A stretch of 64,000 nucleotides of DNA from Bacteroides sp. (GTDB taxonomy: Bacteria; Bacteroidota; Bacteroidia; Bacteroidales; Bacteroidaceae). The stretch spans positions 433,779-497,778 of the forward strand of contig JALCME010000001.1 of the NCBI GenBank assembly GCA_022648295.1, read 5' to 3'. The notes under the pieces are model-generated. The model searched no databases and was not told the origin of the DNA. It worked only from the letters and a program-made list of their open reading frames with translations. Below are positions 35,835 to 44,281 of the stretch, piece by piece. Made by a program: the position numbers and the translations under genes. Each line of letters starts with the position of its first letter. Positions within the stretch are counted from its first letter, which is position 1.

Positions 35835-37136
35835 TTAGTAAGCATAAGGCGTTTCAATAGTCACATTATTATCCTGTGGAGGAAGGTCGGTATACAGATA
35901 CTTACCCACTTTGCCGAGAGCAAAAGCATACTTCCATGTATAATGACGTAACTGTTTACAAACCCCTTTCAACTCTGCACGATAAGTTGCCGGCATTCTT
36001 TCATCACCACCCAAATGAGCGGCATAAGCCTCACCCAATATTACCCCAGCTTTCTGAGCCAAAGTATCAGGCACTTTAGCCGGAAGCATCCCCCGCACAA
36101 TAGTACCCATACCGGACTTGGCAAAACGGAGTGCACGATCTTTCAAATCCTGTGCCGAAGCCACCGAAGAGATATTCTGGATATAATGAGTTTCAATATG
36201 CAACTGCCGACCATTGAAGGTTATCAGGCGGTAAGGTAACGGATAACTAACCGTTGAACCGGTTTCAATGTCATACACTGTTCGGCCTCTCTTCTTCCTG
36301 GAAGAAATATCCTGAGCATGAAAATGTCCCGTAAACACAACATCCAACCCTAAACGGGCAAATTCCTTGCTCCTTTTTTTCCAATGATCCACCAGATAAG
36401 GCTTCATGACCTTGTCCTGCCATTTCCAATGCCGGATCAGTCCGTGGTGCATCATTGTCAGCAAATGACAGCCATGCTTTTCGGCATCTTCAACCTGAGC
36501 ACGGATAAACTCCATGGTTTCAGGTTTAATCCGCCCACCGGTCACACAAGTATTACGTTCAAAATCATTTTCTTCATATTTACAGGCATCAATACCCAGC
36601 AAACGGGTATGTTCATTCAGTTGCACCACATAGCTCAACGAATACGGATCACGGGCAATGGCTTGTCCGTAACCGTAATCCTGATAATAACGGGCAAATT
36701 CTTCGGGAGTGACCGTATCGGTACGTTTCACGCTATCTCCCAAAAAGACGACTGCATGAGGATTGTTAATATCGTGGTTGCCGGGAATGACATACACTGC
36801 AATACCGGCTTCTTTCAAAGGAAGCAATAATTCCCGGGACAGGTATTCGTGGGAAAGTTTCTCCCCGTCTTTCGTTAAGTCTCCCGTAATCAACACAACT
36901 TGCGGATGAGCTTTGATCAGATCTCCAATACACGACTTCAGTAGCTCCGGACTTTCTTTTAGCATTTTACGGTCGTGAGTGACATACTTTTGAAACGCGC
37001 TACCTTCTTGTTGGAGCAACGCCGGAGCCATAATATGAACATCCGATATGATAGCCATTTTCCAGTTACTATTATTCTGGGCAAGGATTGGCAGGCAACA
37101 CCATGCCAACAAAAAGAGTTGAAGTATTCTTTTCAT
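35835..37136 (-). CDS. Secreted calcineurin-like metallophosphoesterase
   Basis: Exported phosphoesterase, 433 residues, signal peptide ending PILAQ. The dinuclear metal motifs are complete: ISDVHIM (about 30), ITGDLTKDG (about 84), GNHDIN (about 118), MMHHGLIRHW (about 228) and TGHFHAQD (about 266). A C-terminal domain of about 120 residues lacks an obvious match and may be a cap. The substrate cannot be told; relatives hydrolyse cyclic nucleotides, nucleotides or phospholipids. First gene of a two-gene unit with the TonB-dependent receptor, preceded by a consensus -7 box, so it seems constitutively expressed rather than part of the PUL. Confidence 0.88.
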   Translation of the reverse strand: MKRILQLFLLAWCCLPILAQNNSNWKMAIISDVHIMAPALLQQEGSAFQKYVTHDRKMLKESPELLKSCIGDLIKAHPQVVLITGDLTKDGEKLSHEYLSRELLLPLKEAGIAVYVIPGNHDINNPHAVVFLGDSVKRTDTVTPEEFARYYQDYGYGQAIARDPYSLSYVVQLNEHTRLLGIDACKYEENDFERNTCVTGGRIKPETMEFIRAQVEDAEKHGCHLLTMMHHGLIRHWKWQDKVMKPYLVDHWKKRSKEFARLGLDVVFTGHFHAQDISSRKKRGRTVYDIETGSTVSYPLPYRLITFNGRQLHIETHYIQNISSVASAQDLKDRALRFAKSGMGTIVRGMLPAKVPDTLAQKAGVILGEAYAAHLGGDERMPATYRAELKGVCKQLRHYTWKYAFALGKVGKYLYTDLPPQDNNVTIETPYAY

Positions 37137-37163
37137 TCAAATATCTCCTATTAAAAGACGAGT

Positions 37164-37171
37164 CAAAAGTA
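37164..37171 (-). promoter_or_regulatory. -7 promoter box for the phosphoesterase-receptor unit
   Basis: The minus strand reads TACTTTTG, an exact TAnnTTTG match 28 bp before the ATG. Confidence 0.5.
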
Positions 37172-37294
37172 AACTGAAAAGAATGCGATAGCATAACAGA
37201 ATAGTTACAATTAGTTTACATTTTCATAAAGTCTGTTTTTTCCCTTACTGCCACACAAGCAGTTTTTTTCTGATAAAGATCCCCTACTACACTC

Positions 37295-37862
37295 TAATTT
37301 TAAAAAAACAGGGTTTTTGCTTTCAGCTTCTGCATCCCTTTATACATGGGACTTTCGGCTGAAAGCAAGGTTTCAGCCTGCTTTCAGCTTTCAGCCGAAA
37401 AGCTCATCCTAGCTTGTTTCTCCCTTTTATTACTTAGCTAATGAAACAAAGACGAAATGAATGCTTTTAAGAGAGGGTTTGTTATATTAAGTCACAAAAT
37501 TTTCCTCTTACAATATACATCATCTGGCAAGAGCAAAAAGAAATAAGTCAAGCGTTTAATTATTTATTAAAAGAGCAAAACAGACCATGTATTAAAGGTA
37601 AATAGAAGTTCTGTTTGATCCAAATAGAGGTTCTGTTGAGGGCAAACAGAACTTCTATTTCACCTTAACAGACCGTGTATTTTGTCCAGTTTACTTATGT
37701 ATAGAATTCAATCTCTTTGAGCCATTACAACAGAACAAAAAGAGTAGCAACAAAAGGCAAAACTGAAAGCTGAAAGCAGACTGAAACCTTGCTTTCAGCC
37801 GAAAGCCCCATGTAGAAAGGGATGCAGAAGCTGAAAGCAAAAAACCTACTTTTTTTAAATTC
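37295..37862. repeat. MITE-like element: ~100-bp inverted repeats around a ~365-bp core
   Basis: The left arm (37295-37396) and right arm (37761-37862) are near-perfect reverse complements. Both contain GCTTTCAGCTTCTGCATCCC, then a short variable spot, then TTTCGGCTGAAAGCAAGG and CTGCTTTCAGCTTTCAG. The arms are themselves rich in the repeated word CTTTCAGC. The core codes for nothing recognisable but holds a second, smaller inverted repeat (37600-37660). Size, absence of an ORF and long terminal inverted repeats suggest a non-autonomous transposable element or a cruciform-forming repeat. No target duplication was identified with confidence. Confidence 0.7.
37600..37660. repeat. 18-bp perfect inverted repeat inside the core
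   Basis: AAATAGAAGTTCTGTTTG (37600-37617) and its exact reverse complement (37643-37660) flank a 25-base loop. The loop includes a related direct copy, AAATAGAGGTTCTGTT (37622-37637). Outside, ACAGACCATGTAT (from 37580) recurs as ACAGACCGTGTAT (37668-37680). Confidence 0.65.
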
Positions 37863-37961
37863 CGCTGTTCATCGCTGTTTTTTGTCAGATTCCAGATCTG
37901 CTATGAAACATACAATATTATCTTTTAACACAAAGTCCATCTACCAGGGAGAATCCGAAGA

Positions 37962-38513
37962 CTACTTCAATGCCCTAATCACTCTTGCCGGATTACCAAC
38001 AGCCATACTATCGGACGGAATATCTTTCGTCACCACACTCCCCGCACCAATGATACAACGATCACCAATAGTCACCCCCGGACAAATTACAGCCCCTCCT
38101 CCAATCCAACAATCCTCTCCTATCGTCACAGGATAAGCATACTCTTTGGGAACACGGCGTTCCAAATAGTCCACAGGATGATGGGGCGTATAGATCTGGA
38201 CACAAGGACCCACCAAGGTATAAGCGCCAATCGTGATATAACCACCATCCAGGAAAGTGCAATTGGCATTGACAAAAACATGTGCCCCAAGCCGGATACC
38301 ATCACCATGATCACAATGAAATGGCGGACATATCACAGAGGTTTCAGGAATACCGGGAACCAATTCTTCCAGCATTCCACGATAGCCTTTGTCATAAGTG
38401 CTTAACTGGCGCATCCGGGCCAATAACTTCTTAGTATGTTCAAACCGTTTCTGTATTTCAGGATCAGACATATCCGCTAATTGCGAATTACGCATTTTAT
38501 CTATTTCATTCAT
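37962..38513 (-). CDS. Maltose/galactoside O-acetyltransferase family (hexapeptide repeat)
   Basis: Cytoplasmic acetyl-CoA-dependent sugar acetyltransferase of the LacA/Maa type, 183 residues from the ATG at 38513. The longer frame to 38603 covers the promoter and is rejected. Seen: N-terminal helical cap (SDPEIQKRFEHTKKLLARMRQL), left-handed beta-helix repeats (IGAYTLVGPCVQI, VTIGEDCWIGGGAVICPGVTIGDRCIIGAGSVVTKDIP) and catalytic His in YTPHHPVD. The C-terminal AVGNPARVIR is typical. The gene is single and divergent from trpS. Its 3' end is 100 bp from the MITE-like element. The acceptor sugar is unknown. Confidence 0.88.
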   Translation of the reverse strand: MNEIDKMRNSQLADMSDPEIQKRFEHTKKLLARMRQLSTYDKGYRGMLEELVPGIPETSVICPPFHCDHGDGIRLGAHVFVNANCTFLDGGYITIGAYTLVGPCVQIYTPHHPVDYLERRVPKEYAYPVTIGEDCWIGGGAVICPGVTIGDRCIIGAGSVVTKDIPSDSMAVGNPARVIRALK

Positions 38514-38559
38514 ACTCTTTTCTATAAGATGAGACACTACCCAATAAAGCTCTTTGCAA

Positions 38560-38567
38560 CAAATGTA
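38560..38567 (-). promoter_or_regulatory. -7 promoter box for the acetyltransferase gene
   Basis: The minus strand reads TACATTTG, an exact match, 47 bp upstream of the ATG chosen at 38513. It lies inside the longer possible reading frame and supports the shorter start. Confidence 0.5.
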
Positions 38568-38644
38568 CACAATACTTTCCACTCCAGCATTGCTCACAAA
38601 CAAAGAAATTTCCCACCCTCTTTCTGATATAGGCAGAAATTAGG

Positions 38645-38652
38645 TATCTTTG
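38645..38652 (+). promoter_or_regulatory. -7 promoter box for trpS
   Basis: TATCTTTG matches TAnnTTTG, 37 bp upstream of the trpS ATG. No clear -33 element. Confidence 0.55.
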
Positions 38653-38688
38653 CGCTACATTTATTAAAAAGAGCAATTTACAATCAGA

Positions 38689-39780
38689 ATGGGAAAAGAA
38701 AAAATCATATTAACAGGCGACCGTCCCACCGGACGATTGCATATTGGACACTACGTAGGATCACTGAGGCGGAGAGTAGAATTGCAAAACTCCGGATTGT
38801 ATGATAAGATATTTATTTTTATCGCTGATGCGCAAGCTTTGACCGATAATATGGATAATCCGGAAAAAGTGCGTCAGAACGTTATAGAAGTCGCTCTTGA
38901 CTATTTAGCCTGCGGACTGGACCCGACAAAATCGACCATTTTCATCCAATCGCAAATACCGGAACTGTGCGAATTAAGTTTCTACTATATGGACTTAGTA
39001 ACGGTATCACGCCTACAACGTAACCCGACAGTGAAAACGGAAATTCAAATGCGCAACTTTGAAACAAGTATTCCCGTTGGCTTTTTTACATATCCCATCA
39101 GTCAGGCTGCTGACATCACTGCCTTTAAAGCAACGACAGTTCCCGTAGGAGAAGACCAGGAACCGATGATAGAACAGGCAAGGGAAATTGTACGTCGATT
39201 TAACTTCATATACGGTGATACGCTGGTGGAACCGGAAATCTTATTGCCGGACAACGCTGCCTGCCTCCGTCTTCCGGGAACCGACGGAAAAGCTAAAATG
39301 AGCAAATCACTGGGGAACTGCATTTACTTGTCCGATTCCGCAGAAGAAGTAGAGAAGAAAATACGGAGTATGTATACTGATCCGGATCACTTGCGCGTAC
39401 AAGACCCCGGAAAAGTAGAAGGTAATCCGGTATTCACTTATCTGGATGCATTCTGCCGTCCCGAACACTTCGAGCGCTATCTGCCCGAATATCCCAATCT
39501 TGATGAGTTGAAAGCTCATTACCAAAGAGGTGGACTGGGAGACGTGAAAGTGAAAAAATTGCTCAATGCCGTTATTCAAGAAGAACTGGAGCCGATTCGT
39601 AACCGCCGTAAAGAATTTGAAAAAGATATTCCAGCCGTTTACAAAATGTTGAAGGAAGGTTGTGAAAAAGCTCGCGAAACTGCTGCTGCAACCTTGGACG
39701 AAGTACGCAAGGCAATGAAGATTAATTATTTTGATGACGCAGATCTGATTGCAGAACAGGTGAAGAAATTCAGCAAATAA
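38689..39780 (+). CDS. trpS: Tryptophanyl-tRNA synthetase
   Basis: Class I aminoacyl-tRNA synthetase that charges tRNA-Trp, 363 residues, cytoplasmic. Both ATP-binding signatures are present: [10 protein letters not shown] (HIGH motif, about 16-25) and [10 protein letters not shown] (KMSKS, about 203-212). [13 protein letters not shown] and [14 protein letters not shown] are typical of TrpRS. Length is slightly above the E. coli enzyme. It stands alone with its own promoter and a strong downstream terminator. Confidence 0.97.
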   Translation: MGKEKIILTGDRPTGRLHIGHYVGSLRRRVELQNSGLYDKIFIFIADAQALTDNMDNPEKVRQNVIEVALDYLACGLDPTKSTIFIQSQIPELCELSFYYMDLVTVSRLQRNPTVKTEIQMRNFETSIPVGFFTYPISQAADITAFKATTVPVGEDQEPMIEQAREIVRRFNFIYGDTLVEPEILLPDNAACLRLPGTDGKAKMSKSLGNCIYLSDSAEEVEKKIRSMYTDPDHLRVQDPGKVEGNPVFTYLDAFCRPEHFERYLPEYPNLDELKAHYQRGGLGDVKVKKLLNAVIQEELEPIRNRRKEFEKDIPAVYKMLKEGCEKARETAAATLDEVRKAMKINYFDDADLIAEQVKKFSK

Positions 39781-39865
39781 GAAACCACTGTATAAAGTAA
39801 AAAAAGGAAATTCTTCAAAAGAAAAATACGCTATTATAACTTTCTAAAAATAGCAAAAACAAAAT

Positions 39866-39906
39866 AAAGAGTAAAGCCCTAACAAAAAGGGGCTTTACTC
39901 TTTTTG
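39866..39906 (+). terminator. Rho-independent terminator of trpS
   Basis: AGAGTAAAGCCC (39868-39879) and GGGCTTTACTCT (39890-39901) pair perfectly over 12 bp with a 10-base loop, followed by TTTTT. Confidence 0.9.
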
Positions 39907-39963
39907 TTAACGAGAATTCGATATAAGCATTAAATTATTTCTTTGATTAATAAGAACATAGAA

Positions 39964-40122
39964 ATGACACTGCTAAGAAAACGAATGCTGATTGAAACGA
40001 TCAATGAGGAGTTGAAGAAAATAGCACAGACTGAACATTTCAGACATCGTTATTTCAATAACTTCATAGCTAAGGTTTTTCGACTATCACTGAATATTGT
40101 TTCTTTGAAAAAAACAACCATC
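39964..40122 (+). pseudogene. IS982-family transposase, C-terminal remnant
   Basis: About 53 residues resemble the end of IS982-type transposases: LLRKRMLIETINEELKKIAQ, then TEHFRHRYFNNFIAKVF and LKKTTI. The Glu in IETINEEL would be the last acidic residue of the DDE triad. The rest of the gene, including the first two Asp residues, is missing and the end runs straight into the 22-bp repeat array. Not expressed as a working protein. Recognition is from memory of the family signature. Confidence 0.6.
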
Positions 40123-40230
40123 TACTCCCTACCCAGAAAGCTTCTGAAGGGGGGTAGGCAAAGGTAGGGACTGAGGCTGACAAAGGTAGGAACTGTGCCT
40201 ACCTCAGTTCCTACCTTTGCCTGCCTCTGT
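40122..40230 (-). repeat. 22-bp repeat array plus hairpin, copy B
   Basis: Same element as at 2471-2580 but in the opposite orientation. The hairpin CCCTACCC (40127-40134) / GGGGTAGG (40151-40158) comes first on the plus strand, followed by reverse-oriented units CAAAGGTAGGGACTGAGGCT and CAAAGGTAGGAACTG, then a forward unit CCTACCTCAGTTCCTACC (from 40198). The forward and reverse units (40182-40195 and 40205-40219) make a second hairpin. The remaining stretch to 40342 shows no gene. Confidence 0.75.
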
Positions 40231-40342
40231 TTAAGGGTGCTCTTCTTTTCGCTAAAAAGAATTACAAACAAAGAAACATCCGACATAACCTCACACCAGA
40301 TTTTCAAATTCGACAAATATCTACATAATAGATACAAAGCAT

Positions 40343-42250
40343 TTATCGGGAAAAGAGTTTTTCTATGTCTTCCTCCTTCATAGTAGACAACACAACCAAT
40401 CCATCAGGAGTATAATTGGGAGTGGAACAAGCAAACAAACGATCTACAAGATTACTCATTTCTTCATTAGTCAGCACCTGACCGTAAACGATAGAAGCAG
40501 CACGTGCCAAAGTCAACGCAAGCGTACTCTGAATTTCCTCCTTCACGTCATTTCCCTTTTCCATCGCTGTATGGACCATATTACGAACCAATTCCACCGG
40601 ATTCAATCCATCAATGCCGGAAGGTACGCCATTTATCGCATAACTCCCTCCACCCAACGAAGTCAACTCAAAACCAACGGCTGAGAAATCATCCATAATA
40701 CTCTCAAGCACCGATGCTTCGGAAGCCGGCAATTCCACAATCTCCGGGAATAAAACTCCTTGAGCCATACCTTTCTTTTGGCGGATCTGAGCCATGTATT
40801 GGTCAAATAGAACACGGGTATGGGCACGATGCTGATCAATCAGCATCAAACCGGACTTTACTGAAGTCAAGATAAAGCGGCCTTTAAATTGAAAATGTTG
40901 AGCCCCCTTTTCCAGAGTAGATTCACTGCCATAAAGAGGAGTACTCTCCTGCGATTTCTGTAACAATCCATTTGAATCAGCACCTAAATCAGATTCACTA
41001 CCCTCAACAGCCTCTTCGGCAAACGGCATTTCCTCCGGGACGTTCATCTTACTAGCCTTTTGAAGTCCATCATAAAGCCCCTCCCAGTCAACCTTTTGAC
41101 GAGAATAGTTTCCACTTCCCCCTCCTCCCGGAGAAGAGGCAGTCTTGAAAGGATTGAAATTGCTATCTACATGTACCTTAGGTGGTTCTATCGGGCCGCT
41201 TTCATTGAATGCTGGAAAATCAGGCATGCCCTCCGTATCAAAGTCAATAGAAGGAACAGCATTAAACTTTCCTAGCGATTCTCTCACAGCAGCAGACAAA
41301 ATCTGCCAAATAGCCTGCTCATTTTCAAATTTAATTTCCGTCTTGGTAGGGTGTATGTTCACATCAATATTTGCAGGATCTACTTCAAAATAAATGAAAT
41401 AAGAAATTTGCTCTCCGACAGGTATCAAGTGTTCATAGGCATCCATCACCGCTTTGTGAAAATAAGGATGCCGCATATAACGACCATTTACAAAGAAATA
41501 TTGATGAGCTCCTTTCTTACGTGCAGTCTCTGGTTTGGTTATAAACCCTGAAACCTTAATCATTGTTGTCTCCACATCTACTGATAGGAGTTGCTGATTA
41601 AGCTTCTTACCAAATACGGATATAATGCGCTGCCGGATGGTAGTCTCAGGAAGATCAAAAAGTACGGTATCGTTACTATATAAATAAAAAGAAAGATCAG
41701 GATGCACCAAAGCAATACGCTCAAACTCAACCAAAATATTACTAAGCTCCGTTGAATTGGCTTTTAAGAACTTACGACGAGCGGGTACATTAAAAAACAA
41801 GTTTTTAATAGAAAAATTACTTCCTTTAGGACAGGATACCACCTCCTGGCTTTCGACTTTAGAACCGGCTATTACGATTCTCGTACCCAACTCATCATCT
41901 GCCAGCCGGGTTTTTAACTCAACCTCGGCAACAGCAGCAATGGAAGCTAAGGCTTCACCACGGAATCCCATGGTATGTAATGCAAATAAATCGGCAGCCT
42001 CACGAATCTTAGAAGTGGCATGCCTTTCAAAGGAAAGCCGGGCATCTGTTTCGGACATCCCCTTTCCATCATCAATCACTTGAATGCAGGTTTTACCCGC
42101 ATCAGTCACCAAGACATGTATCTCCTTTGCGCCGGCATCAACAGCATTCTCTACCAACTCCTTGATTACAGATGCAGGACGTTGAATCACCTCTCCGGCT
42201 GCTATTTGATTAGCAACCGAATCGGGCAATAAATGAATAATATCACTCAT
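40343..42250 (-). CDS. mutL: DNA mismatch repair protein MutL
   Basis: GHKL ATPase that couples MutS mismatch recognition to strand removal, 635 residues. N-terminal motifs: [42 protein letters not shown] and a [20 protein letters not shown] loop. A Ser/Gly-rich linker (about 350-430) leads to the C-terminal dimerisation domain. There the usual endonuclease motif DQHA(x)2E(x)4E is replaced by [12 protein letters not shown], so nicking activity is doubtful. It is the last gene of a run with the OstA-like and PPIase genes. The 3' end converges on the IS remnant region. Confidence 0.96.
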   Translation of the reverse strand: MSDIIHLLPDSVANQIAAGEVIQRPASVIKELVENAVDAGAKEIHVLVTDAGKTCIQVIDDGKGMSETDARLSFERHATSKIREAADLFALHTMGFRGEALASIAAVAEVELKTRLADDELGTRIVIAGSKVESQEVVSCPKGSNFSIKNLFFNVPARRKFLKANSTELSNILVEFERIALVHPDLSFYLYSNDTVLFDLPETTIRQRIISVFGKKLNQQLLSVDVETTMIKVSGFITKPETARKKGAHQYFFVNGRYMRHPYFHKAVMDAYEHLIPVGEQISYFIYFEVDPANIDVNIHPTKTEIKFENEQAIWQILSAAVRESLGKFNAVPSIDFDTEGMPDFPAFNESGPIEPPKVHVDSNFNPFKTASSPGGGGSGNYSRQKVDWEGLYDGLQKASKMNVPEEMPFAEEAVEGSESDLGADSNGLLQKSQESTPLYGSESTLEKGAQHFQFKGRFILTSVKSGLMLIDQHRAHTRVLFDQYMAQIRQKKGMAQGVLFPEIVELPASEASVLESIMDDFSAVGFELTSLGGGSYAINGVPSGIDGLNPVELVRNMVHTAMEKGNDVKEEIQSTLALTLARAASIVYGQVLTNEEMSNLVDRLFACSTPNYTPDGLVVLSTMKEEDIEKLFSR

Positions 42251-42293
42251 ACTGACTAATCGGATTATTTAAGTTTAGCGGAAACTTAACCAA

Positions 42294-42590
42294 CTAAAAT
42301 GTCCAGCTTCCGGTATACAAATAATGCCATAAGTAAAGTAGCAATGCGATAAGAATCAATATCACTCCCAGGTGAACAGGTTTCCGTCTACTCTCTTTAC
42401 GGCGTTTCAAATGAGTAGTCCCTTCTACAAATTTCCCCCTGATATCTTCGGGTGAAAATTCTTTTTCTGGTAACATACCCAAGTCGCGTTTGGCGTTTTC
42501 TTCCATCTTCGCCAACTTTTCCTTCCGCTCATCCACATAGATATACGGATGGTGAAAGCCCCTTGGCTTTCTCATAGTAAACATTCCCAT
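42294..42590 (-). CDS. Small conserved-type membrane protein, unknown function
   Basis: A 98-residue protein with a charged, Lys/Arg-rich N-terminal 70 residues and one C-terminal transmembrane segment (VHLGVILILIALLLYLWHYL), so probably a tail-anchored inner-membrane protein facing the cytoplasm. Motifs FHHPYIYVDERKEKLA and EDIRGKF look conserved-type, but I do not recognise a named family. It lies 5 bp after the OstA-like gene and 43 bp before mutL, consistent with co-transcription in an envelope-related cluster. Confidence 0.75.
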   Translation of the reverse strand: MGMFTMRKPRGFHHPYIYVDERKEKLAKMEENAKRDLGMLPEKEFSPEDIRGKFVEGTTHLKRRKESRRKPVHLGVILILIALLLYLWHYLYTGSWTF

Positions 42591-42595
42591 AACGC

Positions 42596-44269
42596 TTATT
42601 TTTTCCTTTTAATATGCATATCTCTTGGCGAAGTTAATGGTTTTCGCTCATTCTTATGCAAAATTTCATCGGCTTTCTTGGCACGCCATTCAAAAATATC
42701 ATTTTTATCACGCGGACGTATATAGTCAAGCCACACAAATGACGGCAGTTTCGCTTTATCTGGAGGTATTTGATCCATTGGATACATTGTCCCGTTAGAC
42801 TTCCCGATTAACGCAGCCTGCTCCATGCGGCGATCCTTCAAATGAATCCGTAAAAGACTGCCTTCAGCATAGTTCATTCCTATCAGAGAACTATCTTTTT
42901 CCTCTGGATAAAATACAATCAGTACATTCCCTATAACATCCACCTGTCGCATATCTCCACCAATAAAGAAAGCCTTCATTTCCTTACCGAAAGCCTGATT
43001 GTAATGAATGGAATCTTTCTGCTCCACAGCTAAAGCCTGATTAATGATATGAGCCCAGTCAATGGTGCTATCGTTCATATACACCTTTATTTCTTCTCCC
43101 AGCAATTGCTGTTTGCCATGCCACAGAACAGGATCGGTATACATCGTTAAACAAGAATCTTTGGAATTATAAATGAGTGAATCACAAACGGCTTGTACAT
43201 CAGTACGATAAGCACGCACTTTATGATAGGCCCTCATCTCACGAAAGACAGAATCTGTATTTAAATTAAATGTAATCAGCCTCAGCGTATCTGCATGCAT
43301 GAAAAGGCTGTCTCCTTGTGAATAATCAATAGCTACAGCTCGTTTAGTAGCAATGGCATTTTGGGTCAGCTCATTATAAAAGCAATAATCGCCGGTAAGT
43401 ATATTCTTATTCACCGTATCATTCAACTGAACATGGTCAAAAGCCTCTCCATAGCCTGTTTTCCGATCGTAGAAAATGCTATCACCCGTTAATTTCTTTC
43501 CTTCATTGGTAATTACGGACCGATCTAAAAGTTCCGCCTGCTCGGATGTTGTATTATATACTCCCCGATCTGAATAAATATGGTTCTTATCACTTACAAT
43601 ATTAGATGGTCCTAAAATCGTTGCATCTTTACTACTTGTACTATATTTCAACGTATCCGAAGTTAAGGTAAACTTAGGATTAACCAATTTTACATCGTGA
43701 TTGAACACTGCCAATTTGGTAGCGGGGCTATATTCGCCCCATTCGGATGTTAACACATTTTCCTCATCGGTCAACGTTCCTCCTTCAAAATAGTATCCCA
43801 AATTATACAGACGATCATAATTCAAACTGTCTGTGGTCAACACCGTTTTTCGATTAATCAGACGGACATTTCCACGCAACATTGCCAGTTGCGCAATCCC
43901 GTCATAATATAAATAATCACCATAAATAAATAGCGTATCACCTTGTTCCATGCGGACATGGTCAAAAGCTTCCACAGAATTCGTTTTTTCATAAATTAGT
44001 GCACTGTCACAATACATATACATACTATCGTGACGCAACTTGACAGAACCAATAAGTACCTGCATATCAGGATGCATCACTTTATCAGCCTGTGCCTTAT
44101 CTGCATAAAGTAAATCAATCCGCGTTTTCTTTTTTACCGGTTCTTTCTTCTTTTTTCCCTGCGCACTCAGCAGACAAATGCCAAACAGGCATAGAGCAAT
44201 TATCAAAAAGAGTCTATGCCTGTTCAGGAAGTAAGTTCTTATATTTTTTTCCCGCATATAAAAGTTCAC
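42596..44269 (-). CDS. OstA/LptA-like LPS transport protein
   Basis: Exported protein of 557 residues, signal peptide about 20-37 (LIIALCLFGICLLSAQG). The first Met may be replaced by Met 5. The body consists of many short beta-strands of the OstA/LptA jellyroll type: YADKAQADKVMHPDMQVLIGSVKLRHDSMYMYCDSALIYEKTN opens it, and repeats like LTSDTLKYS, LTTDSLNYDRL and LTGDSIFYDRKTGYGEAFDHV follow. Known relatives bridge the periplasm carrying lipopolysaccharide. It likely works with LptB encoded at 56.3 kb. The LptD barrel itself is not in the window. The gene follows the SurA-like chaperone by about 12 bp, fitting a role in outer-membrane assembly. Confidence 0.82.
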   Translation of the reverse strand: MNFYMREKNIRTYFLNRHRLFLIIALCLFGICLLSAQGKKKKEPVKKKTRIDLLYADKAQADKVMHPDMQVLIGSVKLRHDSMYMYCDSALIYEKTNSVEAFDHVRMEQGDTLFIYGDYLYYDGIAQLAMLRGNVRLINRKTVLTTDSLNYDRLYNLGYYFEGGTLTDEENVLTSEWGEYSPATKLAVFNHDVKLVNPKFTLTSDTLKYSTSSKDATILGPSNIVSDKNHIYSDRGVYNTTSEQAELLDRSVITNEGKKLTGDSIFYDRKTGYGEAFDHVQLNDTVNKNILTGDYCFYNELTQNAIATKRAVAIDYSQGDSLFMHADTLRLITFNLNTDSVFREMRAYHKVRAYRTDVQAVCDSLIYNSKDSCLTMYTDPVLWHGKQQLLGEEIKVYMNDSTIDWAHIINQALAVEQKDSIHYNQAFGKEMKAFFIGGDMRQVDVIGNVLIVFYPEEKDSSLIGMNYAEGSLLRIHLKDRRMEQAALIGKSNGTMYPMDQIPPDKAKLPSFVWLDYIRPRDKNDIFEWRAKKADEILHKNERKPLTSPRDMHIKRKK

Positions 44270-44281
44270 TATAATCCCGGG

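Noticed and set aside
37822..38136. A 104-codon plus-strand frame at the edge of the MITE-like element
   Set aside because: Its second half is antisense to the acetyltransferase and the first half is repeat sequence; no domain or ribosome site.
38514..38603. N-terminal extension of the acetyltransferase
   Set aside because: It would include the -7 box and residues unlike the family; MNEIDKM at 38513 fits the known start.
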